DNA of 64,000 nucleotides, from assembly GCA_018241685.1 (NCBI GenBank), contig JAFEDJ010000009.1, positions 248,001 through 312,000 on the forward strand, in the 5' to 3' direction. The position numbers and the translations under genes are program-made. The stretch comes from Pseudomonadota bacterium. GTDB lineage: Bacteria; Pseudomonadota; Gammaproteobacteria; Burkholderiales; Rhodocyclaceae. Below the pieces are notes generated by a model, which saw only the letters and a list, made by a program, of their open reading frames with translations, did no database searches and had not been told where the DNA came from. Shown piece after piece: positions 17,236 to 24,616 of this stretch (positions are counted from its first letter, which is position 1; the number at the start of each line of letters is the position of its first letter).

Positions 17236-17429
17236 ACATTCGCCGGGCTCCGGATTGCTTGTGTGGAGTGAGTCGGTGGGGGACGAGCGGATGGCAGCGC
17301 AAGGGGGCTGTGGCCTCCGTACTGGGGCGACCGTCCCTTGACGCTCCTCGAACACCCGGCCGATACTCCCCGCCGTCGCTGCAACAACAGCGAACGGGTT
17401 TGGCGACCTGACCGACAAAGGCGGACCTC

Positions 17430-17450
17430 AGCCGCAATGCGGCTTTTTTT
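17430..17450 (+). terminator. Rho-independent terminator
   Basis: AGCCGC-AAT-GCGGCT followed by seven T residues. It lies about 195 bp after the transposase fragment and has no intact gene directly in front of it, so it is probably a relic of a lost transcription unit. Confidence 0.75.
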
Positions 17451-17451
17451 G

Positions 17452-17716
17452 TCCGTGCACCCTTGGTGCGCCCATGATCAATGGCGGGCCGGGTGGGGAG
17501 GGCTTCGGCCCTGCCGGTTCCTTTGTCCCGGTTCGCCAACCCCGCTTTGGCCCGCCCCCCGTTTGGCGACGGGGAGCGGAAATGCCCTTTGACAAAGGAG
17601 TTTCGCACCATGGCTGTCCGTGTCCTGGCGTGCGCATGCCCGCACGCGTCTGTTTCTGTTGCGATTGATGATCTGGAGGCTGCTTCTCGGCCTTTGCTGC
17701 CGTTCAGTTTGAAGTA
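17452..17716 (+). other. Possible satellite-phage (Ash/Icd-like) leader remnant
   Basis: Overlapping short frames read VHPWCAHDQWRAG, FVPVRQPRFGPPPVWRRG and KCPLTKEFRTMAVRVLACAC. Similar strings recur in front of P4-like satellite prophage genes annotated as Ash or Icd-like. A ribosome-site-like AAAGGAG precedes the ATG at 17610. No integrase, AlpA or att site is present, so this is at most a remnant. Confidence 0.3.
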
Positions 17717-17720
17717 AAAC

Positions 17721-18896
17721 TCAGTCAGCCATTACGCAGTTTCTACCATTTTCCTTGGCGCGATAAAGTGCCTTATCGGCTCGGATAAGCCAGGTATCGA
17801 TCGATTCGTTGGCCTTTATTTGTGCAATGCCGAATGAGGCAGTAATCGTCAAGGGCCGAGGATGCTCTAGCAGAGGCGTACTCGCCAAATGGCCACGTAT
17901 GCGCTCGGCGAGACTCAGTGCAGAGGGTAATTCTGTCATCGGCAATACCAGCAAGAACTCTTCGCCTCCATAGCGTCCGAAAGTATCGCCTAATCGTATG
18001 TTCGACTCAGTCCGCCGGCTGAAGGCAACCAGTACCTCATCGCCCGAGGCATGCCCAAACTGGTCGTTGACCTGTTTGAACCGATCGATATCAATCAAAA
18101 CGATGCTGCATGGATTTCCATAGCGCCTAAAAAGATCCAGTTGCTGCTTCAATTGATCAACGATGAAATGCCGGTTGTACAGGTCAGTCAAACTGTCGTG
18201 AGTGGCTGTAACACTGAGCTGTCTATTCAGTTCATTAAGCTCCTTGTTCCGCATTTCCAGCTGTAGGGAGATTCGTCGATTCAACACTAACTGTTTCGCA
18301 CCATCGACAAACTGTTGGTAGGCATCCCACCCAAATTGGAGTGTGACCAGCAGCAGTATGGCGGAGCCAGTAGCCAGCTTGATATAGATCGGGTCGCCCA
18401 ACCAGAAGTAATAGCAGATCGGGATTATTAGTACGCAGAAGGTAAAACCGAACGAGGTACGAAATGAAGGTGCCGTATTGACAATGCCTGCGGAGGAGAC
18501 GGCAACCAAAACCACCAAGATGGTCATGTCGTGAACCAAGGAAACAGGCCACGCCACATGGAAGAAGATTACAGCGGATCCCCAGCACAATCCCTGCAAG
18601 GAACGAAGGGCGGTCTGCAAGTTGTGCCAATAGCTTATCTGCTGGTTGGGGAGTGGGCGCTTTATCAGACGCGAAGTCAGAACGAAGGTAATGGTATCTG
18701 GCAAGGTATTGATGATGATCCAGGCCAGCACGAGCTTCGCCGCCACGATCTCGTGTACCAGCCAGAAGATGAATCCTGTGCCTATCGGCGACAACATCGT
18801 CGCCTTGCGAGCACGCTCAAACAGAGCAGTCACGCAAATAGCGTCAACCTCCAATTGATCTTCCTGGGTGAGGCTGACGGCTGGTTCCTTGTCCAT
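17721..18896 (-). CDS. Membrane diguanylate cyclase (GGEEF)
   Basis: A 391-residue protein. An N-terminal cytoplasmic stretch is followed by five to six membrane helices between about residues 37 and 195 (for example TGFIFWLVHEIVAAKLVLAW, MTILVVLVAVSSAGIV, FTFCVLIIPICYYFWL). A linker leads into a GGDEF domain starting at THDSLTDLYNRHFI, with an intact active site YGGEEFLLVLP. It should make c-di-GMP at the inner membrane. GC content and codon use are lower than in core genes such as hom or phoH, suggesting acquisition. No ligand-binding domain is recognised in the membrane part. Confidence 0.9.
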   Translation of the reverse strand: MDKEPAVSLTQEDQLEVDAICVTALFERARKATMLSPIGTGFIFWLVHEIVAAKLVLAWIIINTLPDTITFVLTSRLIKRPLPNQQISYWHNLQTALRSLQGLCWGSAVIFFHVAWPVSLVHDMTILVVLVAVSSAGIVNTAPSFRTSFGFTFCVLIIPICYYFWLGDPIYIKLATGSAILLLVTLQFGWDAYQQFVDGAKQLVLNRRISLQLEMRNKELNELNRQLSVTATHDSLTDLYNRHFIVDQLKQQLDLFRRYGNPCSIVLIDIDRFKQVNDQFGHASGDEVLVAFSRRTESNIRLGDTFGRYGGEEFLLVLPMTELPSALSLAERIRGHLASTPLLEHPRPLTITASFGIAQIKANESIDTWLIRADKALYRAKENGRNCVMAD

Positions 18897-19665
18897 TTTT
18901 GTTGATTCTTGCGATAACAGTCAGGAGTCTAATCGGTTATTCTCGTCCGGAGCCAACACAAATCAACGAGGTTGCTGGACTCCGTGAAGCTAACCGGGTG
19001 ATTTAGTCGTCCTGACCGAACCGGCGCAAAGACAGTTCCTGTATTGGGATCGACTCACGCCAAGTCAGCGAAAATGGCCACCACAGCCACGAATGGCAGC
19101 TTTTTCTTCCGACAAACGCGAACTTCATAGGCCCGTTGGCATAGCGGACGTTCGGCAACTAATTTGCAGCACTCGCGTTCGCGTAAAACGCCGAATTAGG
19201 AATTATTTGCTCCACATAGACAATTTTTTCGCTAGGCACTGTGGCCCTGCCACCATCGAAGCAAGTGTTGGCAAAGCCACGCAACTCCAAATATCAAAAT
19301 TGCAGAAAAACCGCTGAATTGCATTTGGGTCAGCATCGTAAATTTCTGCGATGGATTCCAGAGCAGTTGCCGGGCTTTCACTGTCGAGATAAGCCATAGG
19401 ATTTCCTAAGGTTGAAGTAAACGTCGATTTTGCAGGGGTTCTCTGGTTCGCAATGAGATAGGGCTCTGCTCAACGCTGCTCCAAGTAGCAACTGAACTGC
19501 CCGCAGGTTCTTTGTGCGCTTGTAGATCAGGGGGCGACTCTCGAGGCCGTTCCTCTAGACGGGCCAGCGCCCCATAATTGCCATGCAATTTGAATTGCAG
19601 CAAGATGCGCGCATGCACTGCAGCTATCGTCCGATAAACATTCAGACAATTCGAGGGATTTTGCC
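18897..19665. other. Long mostly non-coding stretch between diguanylate cyclase and muiA-like gene
   Basis: About 770 bp. It contains one small candidate gene at 19203-19397 and otherwise no convincing ORF, terminator or repeat. The low GC and lack of structure suggest decayed accessory DNA. The promoter of the 19666 gene must lie at its right end. Confidence 0.4.
19203..19397 (-). CDS. Small hypothetical protein, possibly a truncated gene start
   Basis: A 64-residue frame with a good ribosome site (TTAGGAAA six bases before ATG at 19397). The first 35 residues are protein-like (MAYLDSESPATALESIAEIY, DADPNAIQRFF), whereas the remainder (CNFDIWSCVALPTLASMV) reads as drifting sequence. It may be the N-terminal stump of a larger lost gene. 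No family recognised. Confidence 0.35.
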   Translation of the reverse strand: MAYLDSESPATALESIAEIYDADPNAIQRFFCNFDIWSCVALPTLASMVAGPQCLAKKLSMWSK

Positions 19666-21276
19666 ATGGGACAATTTACGTGGGCGTGGATGAAGACTGG
19701 TGCCGTCGTCTCTGCGCTCGCTGCACCGGTGGCTTGCCTCGGGGCCGAACTCGCAGCCCCGATCACGGCTGTAGCCCTTTACCCTGGCAGCGCAACGGTA
19801 GTGCGCACAGCGCAGGTTGCACCGGGCATGACACAGCTTGTAGTCGCCGGCCTCTCCGCACAACTGGACCGTCAGACGCTGAGGGTGAAAGCCGGATCTG
19901 GTATTCAAATCGGTGAGATCGTCGTGCAGGAGACCGCGACGCTCCAAGCAGCCAATCCGGCCGAGGCGGACCTGGAAGGCAAGATACAGATGCTCCAGGA
20001 TCAGGTGGCTATCCTCGATGCTGAAGCCAAATCGGCGGAAATCGTGACGGGTTACCTGGAGCGATTCGGCAGCAACGGAACGGCGAGGGATCACCCGACC
20101 ACAATCATCGACGGCAAGACACTGGGCGCCATCATCGATACCTTGGGACGGGGCGCTCAGGAGGCGTTTGCCAAGATGCAGCGCATCGCAGTGCAAAAGC
20201 GCGAACTCACCAAAAGGATCGATGCACTGCAACGGGACTTGGCGCGGCTTCGTACAGGCGCCAAGGACACTCGGGTGGTCACGGTCAGCCTAGTGGCGGA
20301 TCGACCAGGCACCCTGAAGATCTCCTACCAGGTCAATAACGCTGGATGGAAGCCCGCATATCGTGCGGGGCTGGATTCCGCATCATCTAAGGTTGAACTG
20401 GAACGCTTGGCAACCATTTCTCAAAAGACAGGTGAGGACTGGCGCAACGTCAAACTCTCTCTATCGACGGCCCAGCCCGAACTCTCGCCACAAGGCATCG
20501 CACCCCAGCCTTGGCTGCTGTCCTACTCGCCACCGCAGAAGTTTTCAGAATATCGGGCTGCTCCCGCCGCCGTTGCGGCCCTTGCACCGATGGCGGCAAG
20601 ACGAAAAGAGGGGGATCAGGAAGAAGGCTATAGCCCGCCGACCTTCGAGACCAACAGCACCTTTGCGACCGAATTTGAAGTGCCGGTGCGGGTGACTCTA
20701 GCGGCTGATGGGCGCGAAACCTCCGTCGTCTTGTCAAAGCAAACCTTGCCGGTTCGGCAGGAAGTGCGGGTGGTGCCGCGGTTCGACCGCGCTGGCTTTG
20801 TCAGTGCCGAAGCCGAGCGGCCACCAGGCGTCTGGTTGCCTGGCAACATGCAACTTTACCGGGATGGCAGCTATGTCGGATCGAGCCATTGGGACCCCAA
20901 GGCAGCGGAGCCCTTTGTAATTCCTTTTGGTCGAGACGAACTGCTGCGGGTGACGGTTAATCCGGTGAAAAGCATCTCCGGGGCAACGGGAATATTGGAA
21001 AAGCACAACGAGCGTCGTACAGGCGATGTATTTGCGCTCAGTAGCGCCCATAAGACACCAGTGGATGTGCTGGTTCTGGAGTCGTCCCCGGTGAGTACGG
21101 CGGACGAGATCAAAGTGAAAGCAATGTTTGATCCGAAACCGACCGTGGAAGCTTGGGAGCAGCGACAGGGGGTGGTCGCCTGGAAGAAGACTCTGGCCCC
21201 ATCTGAAACCGCAACCTTTAAGGTCGAGTACAACATCGAATACCCGAGGGAGGGCAGCATCTATGGGTTGCGCTAG
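19666..21276 (+). CDS. DUF4139/DUF4140 (MuiA-like) exported protein
   Basis: A 536-residue protein with a signal peptide (about residues 1-27, cleaved near CLGAEL). Residues about 33-130 match the DUF4140 N-terminal domain (ITAVALYPGSATVVRTAQV, LVVAGLSAQLDRQTLRV), a coiled coil spans 105-205, and the rest is DUF4139 (ISYQVNNAGWKPAYRAGLD, GEDWRNVKLSLSTAQP, VLVLESSPVS, KVEYNIEYP). This is the mucoidy-inhibitor MuiA family, exported proteins of unclear function. The ATG at 19666 is followed by a typical n-region. The gene ends 158 bp before the first attC-like site and is not itself an obvious cassette. Confidence 0.85.
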   Translation: MGQFTWAWMKTGAVVSALAAPVACLGAELAAPITAVALYPGSATVVRTAQVAPGMTQLVVAGLSAQLDRQTLRVKAGSGIQIGEIVVQETATLQAANPAEADLEGKIQMLQDQVAILDAEAKSAEIVTGYLERFGSNGTARDHPTTIIDGKTLGAIIDTLGRGAQEAFAKMQRIAVQKRELTKRIDALQRDLARLRTGAKDTRVVTVSLVADRPGTLKISYQVNNAGWKPAYRAGLDSASSKVELERLATISQKTGEDWRNVKLSLSTAQPELSPQGIAPQPWLLSYSPPQKFSEYRAAPAAVAALAPMAARRKEGDQEEGYSPPTFETNSTFATEFEVPVRVTLAADGRETSVVLSKQTLPVRQEVRVVPRFDRAGFVSAEAERPPGVWLPGNMQLYRDGSYVGSSHWDPKAAEPFVIPFGRDELLRVTVNPVKSISGATGILEKHNERRTGDVFALSSAHKTPVDVLVLESSPVSTADEIKVKAMFDPKPTVEAWEQRQGVVAWKKTLAPSETATFKVEYNIEYPREGSIYGLR

Positions 21277-21376
21277 CCCTCATGCTTTGGATGTCAGCTC
21301 ACGGGGAAATCGAGGAATCTTAATGGGCGTCTGCCGACTTCTGAACTCGGCCAGGAGCAGCCGCTCGCTGCCCCGT

Positions 21377-21395
21377 CCGGATAGCAGCCATCCGG
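21377..21395 (+). terminator. Hairpin downstream of the muiA-like gene
   Basis: CCGGAT-AGCAGCC-ATCCGG, a perfect 6-bp stem with a 7-nt loop, 100 bp after the muiA-like stop. There is no U-run, so termination is only probable. Confidence 0.35.
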
Positions 21396-21433
21396 GCGAA
21401 GCGGTATGCTATCAACCTATCGGTCAACACCGC

Positions 21434-21500
21434 CTCCAACTTGCGCTTGAAGGTTCCCTCCGCGCTTCGCCCCGGCGGAGGGTTACTTCAAACGTCGGGC
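21434..21500 (+). repeat. attC-like site 0 (degenerate core)
   Basis: CTCCAAC at 21434 and GTCGGGC at 21494-21500 sit where the R'' and R' core sites belong; the usual GTT reads GTC. Between them is a long hairpin: TTGAAG (21447) with CTTCAA (21486) and CCCTCCGC (21456) with GCGGAGGG (21475). The architecture is attC-like; the altered core may make it inactive. Confidence 0.6.
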
Positions 21501-21509
21501 CTGAAAACT

Positions 21510-21941
21510 ATGCTTTCGTGGCACGATTTCCACATCATCGGGTATTCGGTAGAGAGTAAGCGCCAGACGCTCACCTTCAATCTGGAGTGGCCGTATGAAA
21601 CGGCCACGGACATCCAGAAAGTCAAACTGTATTTCTCGGGTATCGAATCCTACTATTTGGAGCACGACCTTGGCGGGAACATTGTCTACTCTTTTGCCGA
21701 GGTGCCTCTTCGTCCGTTCCTGGAGCACTGGGCAAATCGTTTTGAGAACGAATGTAAGTGGGGTTGGCCAAGATTCTGGCGTTCAAAGCCCTATCCGGTT
21801 CGGCCTGCCGAAATAGAGCTTGAAGAGGCATTCGAATATCTAACCCAGAGACAGCTCAAATGCGTTGAGCTCTCAAGTTCGTATGGGCTCAGCGGCTGGG
21901 TCCTGGCACAATCCAGTCATCATGTACCTGTTGAAGCCTGA
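21510..21941 (+). CDS. Integron cassette 1 hypothetical protein
   Basis: A 143-residue protein (MLSWHDFHIIGYSVESKRQ onward) with a mixed alpha/beta composition and several Trp and Tyr residues, no signal peptide and no membrane segment. It starts 16 bp after the attC-0 core and is followed by attC-1, the layout of a cassette gene. No family is recognised. Its middle (VKLYFSGIESYYLEHDLGG) resembles small cytoplasmic proteins of the immunity or ligand-binding type only in a general way. A longer in-frame start at 21441 lies inside the attC-like site and is rejected. Confidence 0.65.
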   Translation: MLSWHDFHIIGYSVESKRQTLTFNLEWPYETATDIQKVKLYFSGIESYYLEHDLGGNIVYSFAEVPLRPFLEHWANRFENECKWGWPRFWRSKPYPVRPAEIELEEAFEYLTQRQLKCVELSSSYGLSGWVLAQSSHHVPVEA

Positions 21942-21968
21942 CCTCCGGTCCGGCGGATCTGCCGAATA

Positions 21969-22029
21969 CCCAACCTGGCTTGTTCTGTGCCACCCGTCGC
22001 TGCAGTCTGCTTACCTATAACGTTGGGCA
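21969..22029 (+). repeat. attC-like site 1
   Basis: ACCCAAC (21969-21975) and GTTGGGC (22023-22029) match RYYYAAC and GTTRRRY. The total of 61 bp fits attC sizes. The internal stem is weaker than in the neighbouring sites. Confidence 0.65.
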
Positions 22030-22068
22030 TCACATTCGGAGCGCTCGTTCATCCGATAGAGAACAAAC

Positions 22069-22332
22069 ATGTCGAATCCATTTCTCGGCCGGGCCGCCAT
22101 CGTAGACATCATCAAAAGCCGCGAGCGGACGAACGCGATCCAAAAGCGAGAAGGTCTGACGGAGCACCCGGTGCGGTTCACGGTGTGCGGCTGTCCCGAC
22201 CCGAACTGCGGCGGTTGGCACACGATCGAAACGGATCGACAGGTCCCGACATCAGATGAATGCGTGCAAATCCTCAAGGCGGATAACGCGGCGCGGAAAC
22301 GCATGAGGCGTAAGAGCGTCAAGGCTCCGTAG
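22069..22332 (+). CDS. Integron cassette 2 hypothetical protein
   Basis: An 87-residue, positively charged protein starting 40 bp after the attC-1 core. A CGCPDPNCGG segment (about residues 41-50) with CxC-x3-C spacing and a nearby His could bind a metal, and the C-terminus is basic (ARKRMRRKSVKAP), so nucleic-acid binding is conceivable. The family is not recognised. The gene is flanked by attC-1 and attC-2 on the same strand, typical of a single-gene cassette without its own promoter. Confidence 0.65.
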   Translation: MSNPFLGRAAIVDIIKSRERTNAIQKREGLTEHPVRFTVCGCPDPNCGGWHTIETDRQVPTSDECVQILKADNAARKRMRRKSVKAP

Positions 22333-22368
22333 GACTATGCAGGTGGTTGTTCTTGTCCAAGCGGTGAG

Positions 22369-22425
22369 GCCCAACCAGTTGCTGCAGCGGACGGCTACGC
22401 CGCCCGCTGAGCGCGAACGTTATGC
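22369..22425 (+). repeat. attC site 2
   Basis: GCCCAAC (22369-22375) and GTTATGC (22419-22425) enclose a strong imperfect stem in which CAGCGG pairs with CCGCTG and ACGGC faces GCCGC around a TAC loop. Length 57 bp. This is a canonical-looking attC. Confidence 0.85.
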
Positions 22426-22823
22426 CTATTAGAACCGTCCCAATTGCCCCCGCGCTAGCCGTCCCAAGCGAATCGGACATTGCTTCCGTGCGCTTCAACG
22501 GCCAAAGCCTCTCAATAGCGGTTGCTCGCGAGCCACTCGAGGGTGATCGGTTCCGTGGCCTTCGCGTAACTTTTCAATCCGTCCAGGGCTTCCGCTTTCT
22601 CGATGAATCGGACTTGGCGCAGTACTGGGTAGCCCCAGGTTTTGTTCACGGTCATCATGTTCTGCTCGTTACGTCTGGTGGTTGGGGTGCCGAGGAGGAT
22701 CTGAGGCAGGGCCTTGAAGTTCGCCGTCGCGAATGGCTCGTAGTAACCGGAAATCTCTGCCTGAACGTCTTTGCGAGTGAGGATCCCCAAATCGATGAAG
22801 GCGTCTACGATGCTGAGGCATAA
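22422..22823 (+). CDS. Integron cassette 3 hypothetical protein
   Basis: A 133-residue acidic protein whose ATG (22422) lies inside the GTTATGC core of attC-2, so the insertion point delivers the start codon. The stop TAA is shared with the GCATAAC core of attC-3. The sequence alternates beta-rich segments (IASVRFNGQSLSIAVAREP, FRGLRVTFQSVQGFRFL, HHVLLVTSGGW) like many small cassette-encoded proteins. No signal peptide or membrane segment is seen and no family is recognised. A frame on the opposite strand covers much of the same DNA but does not respect the cassette boundaries. Confidence 0.7.
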   Translation: MPIRTVPIAPALAVPSESDIASVRFNGQSLSIAVAREPLEGDRFRGLRVTFQSVQGFRFLDESDLAQYWVAPGFVHGHHVLLVTSGGWGAEEDLRQGLEVRRREWLVVTGNLCLNVFASEDPQIDEGVYDAEA

Positions 22824-22874
22824 CCATTCATTCCAGCGGACGCCTAACAGCGCCGCTGAATTCAAACGTTAGCC
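22818..22874 (+). repeat. attC site 3
   Basis: GCATAAC (22818-22824) and GTTAGCC (22868-22874) enclose a stem in which ATTCCAGCGG faces CCGCTGAAT with CGC/GCG inside and a six-base loop. Length 57 bp, very similar in design to attC-2. Confidence 0.8.
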
Positions 22875-22879
22875 GCCAT

Positions 22880-23284
22880 ATGTCAAAGTCTGCGACTCAG
22901 TATCCCTTTGCTCCAAAGTCCACCCGGCTACTCAGACGCGGTCAATTCTGGGCCATCCCCTTGGCATTCGGACAATTTGGCGCCGGTTGCGTGGTAGGAA
23001 TGCACTCAAGAGCAGGCAAGGCCAGCCAACGCATGTTCATCGCTGGCGTAGTTCGCTGGGTCGGTACGCATGCGCCATCCGCAACTGACATCGAGAACCG
23101 CCCGCTGGTCGAGTTTGCATTTGCTCATCTAAAGGCAATCACCGAATCCGGCGGGCTAGTCCTCGGCGAAGCCCACCTTCAGTTCGCCGAGGCTCCGGCT
23201 ACAGCTGAGTCGCTGTCTTTGCCTACGTGGGGCTTTGGCGCATTGCGTTCTACACAACGCCCCCTGCATTCCCGGCTTCGATGA
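22880..23284 (+). CDS. Integron cassette 4 protein, truncated by the IS
   Basis: The gene starts 6 bp after the attC-3 core. Residues 1-119 read as a real protein (RLLRRGQFWAIPLAFGQFGA, VVGMHSRAGKAS, ESLSLPTWGFG); the early FWAIPL-x-x-GQFG stretch is reminiscent of Imm26-type immunity proteins, a tentative similarity. From 23238 the frame runs into the left end of the IS4 element, and the last about 15 residues (ALRSTQRPLHSRLR) are IS-derived. The original 3' end and its attC are lost. Confidence 0.65.
   Translation: MSKSATQYPFAPKSTRLLRRGQFWAIPLAFGQFGAGCVVGMHSRAGKASQRMFIAGVVRWVGTHAPSATDIENRPLVEFAFAHLKAITESGGLVLGEAHLQFAEAPATAESLSLPTWGFGALRSTQRPLHSRLR
23238..23258 (+). repeat. IS4 element left inverted repeat
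   Basis: Begins GCGCATTGCGTTCTACACAA; one mismatch to the reverse complement of 24634-24654. It overlaps the transposase stop codon. Confidence 0.8.
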
Positions 23285-24584
23285 GGGGTAGCGCTTGAAT
23301 CACCGTGCGAATCTTCTGCAGCCCGAGCCAGATGCTCTTTACGCCCGGCTCGCCGTCGCCCTTGCGCCCGATGAAGCCGCCGAGCATGGCGATCAGGCGC
23401 AGAACCTGATTGACCTTGGGTTTGGGCGGCGGGCGTTTGCCGTGCAGCGCGTAAGCGACGCGGATTTCGTCGGGCGCGAACGCGATGCCGGCATCCAGTT
23501 CTGGATGGGTTCGCCCGAGGCGCATCAAGTGGCCGATCCGCCAGGCCACGACCAGATACAGCGCGATGGCCCGCTCCAGCTTCGCGTAGGAGTCGAGTTG
23601 CAGGGCTTCGACGCGACAGCCGTTTTTCAAGGTGTTGAAGAGAAGCTCCACTTCCCAGCGCGCCCGATACCAATCTATCAGCATGATCGCCTCGTCGAGC
23701 GTGGCCACCTCGCGATTGCTCAGGAGGCGCCACTGGACGGGTTTTATGCCGCTCGGCGCACCGACCTCGCTCGCCAGCACCACGCTCACGCTCACCGTTC
23801 CGCCCGCGCCATCGGGCAGCGCCTGGCGCAGCACGCGGATCTCCTGACGCACCCTGCGCGCCGCCTGGCCCTGGCGCGAGGCCATCTGGAACTGCACTTC
23901 ACCCAGCACGGGCGCCGCCGCCAGCGCCGCGCTGAGCTTCGGCGCTCCCTTGCCCAGCGAGCGGTCGTACTGCGAGCGGATCAGCCAATCGGCCGGTGTG
24001 CCCAGGTCACGTGCCCGGCGCATCAGTTCCACGATATCCGCTTCCCGGTCCGCCACATACACCAGGCGCGTCTCGGGCAGGGTCTGCGCCTGCTCGGCCA
24101 CCCGGGCGTAGCCTTCGAGCCAGCGCAGACTCTCGGGAATCCCCTCCCGCGGTGCCTCGCCCCGTTTGAACGCCCGCGCCCACATCCACGCATCGATCAC
24201 CCCAAGGGGTTCCCGGGCGGGCGTCACCGCGTAGGTCGGATGCACGTACATCCCGCGCTGAGCCTCGTAATTCAGGGGGCCCAGCCCCCGCGCCGACTTG
24301 CCCTCGAAGTCCAGTTCGGTCGTGTCCTGAATGCACAGCACTACCGGATGCATCTGCATGCGCCGCGCACTGGCATCCCAGTGCGGCTGCATGAGTTCGC
24401 GCCAGTCCACCGCCTCGCGGCCCAGGAAACGATACGCTGCATGCATTTCCGCCGAACCACGGCAGGCCTCCGGGATACTTGCCGAAGGCTGCTCCCCGAG
24501 CCGATCGGCCAGCAGCACCAGCCGCTTGTTCAAACGTTTGTCGCCCAGGTCCGCGCCGCCAAATTCCTCTTCCGCCCAAATCAT
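23250..24584 (-). CDS. tnp: IS4-family transposase
   Basis: A 444-residue transposase. Residues 1-60 match the IS50/Tn5-type N-terminal DNA-binding domain (WAEEEFGGADLGDKRLNKRL, ACRGSAEMHAAYRFL). The catalytic core has the first Asp in IQDTTELDF (about 107), the second in VYVADREADI (about 190) and the YREK-type signature in WYRARWEVELLFNTLKNGC with its Glu (about 318), completing a DDE triad. The C-terminal region (LRLIAMLGGFIGRKGDGEPG) is typical of this group. All motifs look intact, so the enzyme may be active. Confidence 0.95.
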   Translation of the reverse strand: MIWAEEEFGGADLGDKRLNKRLVLLADRLGEQPSASIPEACRGSAEMHAAYRFLGREAVDWRELMQPHWDASARRMQMHPVVLCIQDTTELDFEGKSARGLGPLNYEAQRGMYVHPTYAVTPAREPLGVIDAWMWARAFKRGEAPREGIPESLRWLEGYARVAEQAQTLPETRLVYVADREADIVELMRRARDLGTPADWLIRSQYDRSLGKGAPKLSAALAAAPVLGEVQFQMASRQGQAARRVRQEIRVLRQALPDGAGGTVSVSVVLASEVGAPSGIKPVQWRLLSNREVATLDEAIMLIDWYRARWEVELLFNTLKNGCRVEALQLDSYAKLERAIALYLVVAWRIGHLMRLGRTHPELDAGIAFAPDEIRVAYALHGKRPPPKPKVNQVLRLIAMLGGFIGRKGDGEPGVKSIWLGLQKIRTVIQALPLIEAGNAGGVV

Positions 24585-24616
24585 CGCTGGTCCGAAAAAT
24601 CACTCAGAACTGGAGT

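Noticed and set aside
22512..22865. Minus-strand gene of 117 codons across cassette 3
   Set aside because: It ignores cassette limits and crosses the attC-3 stem; the plus-strand gene fits both attC cores.
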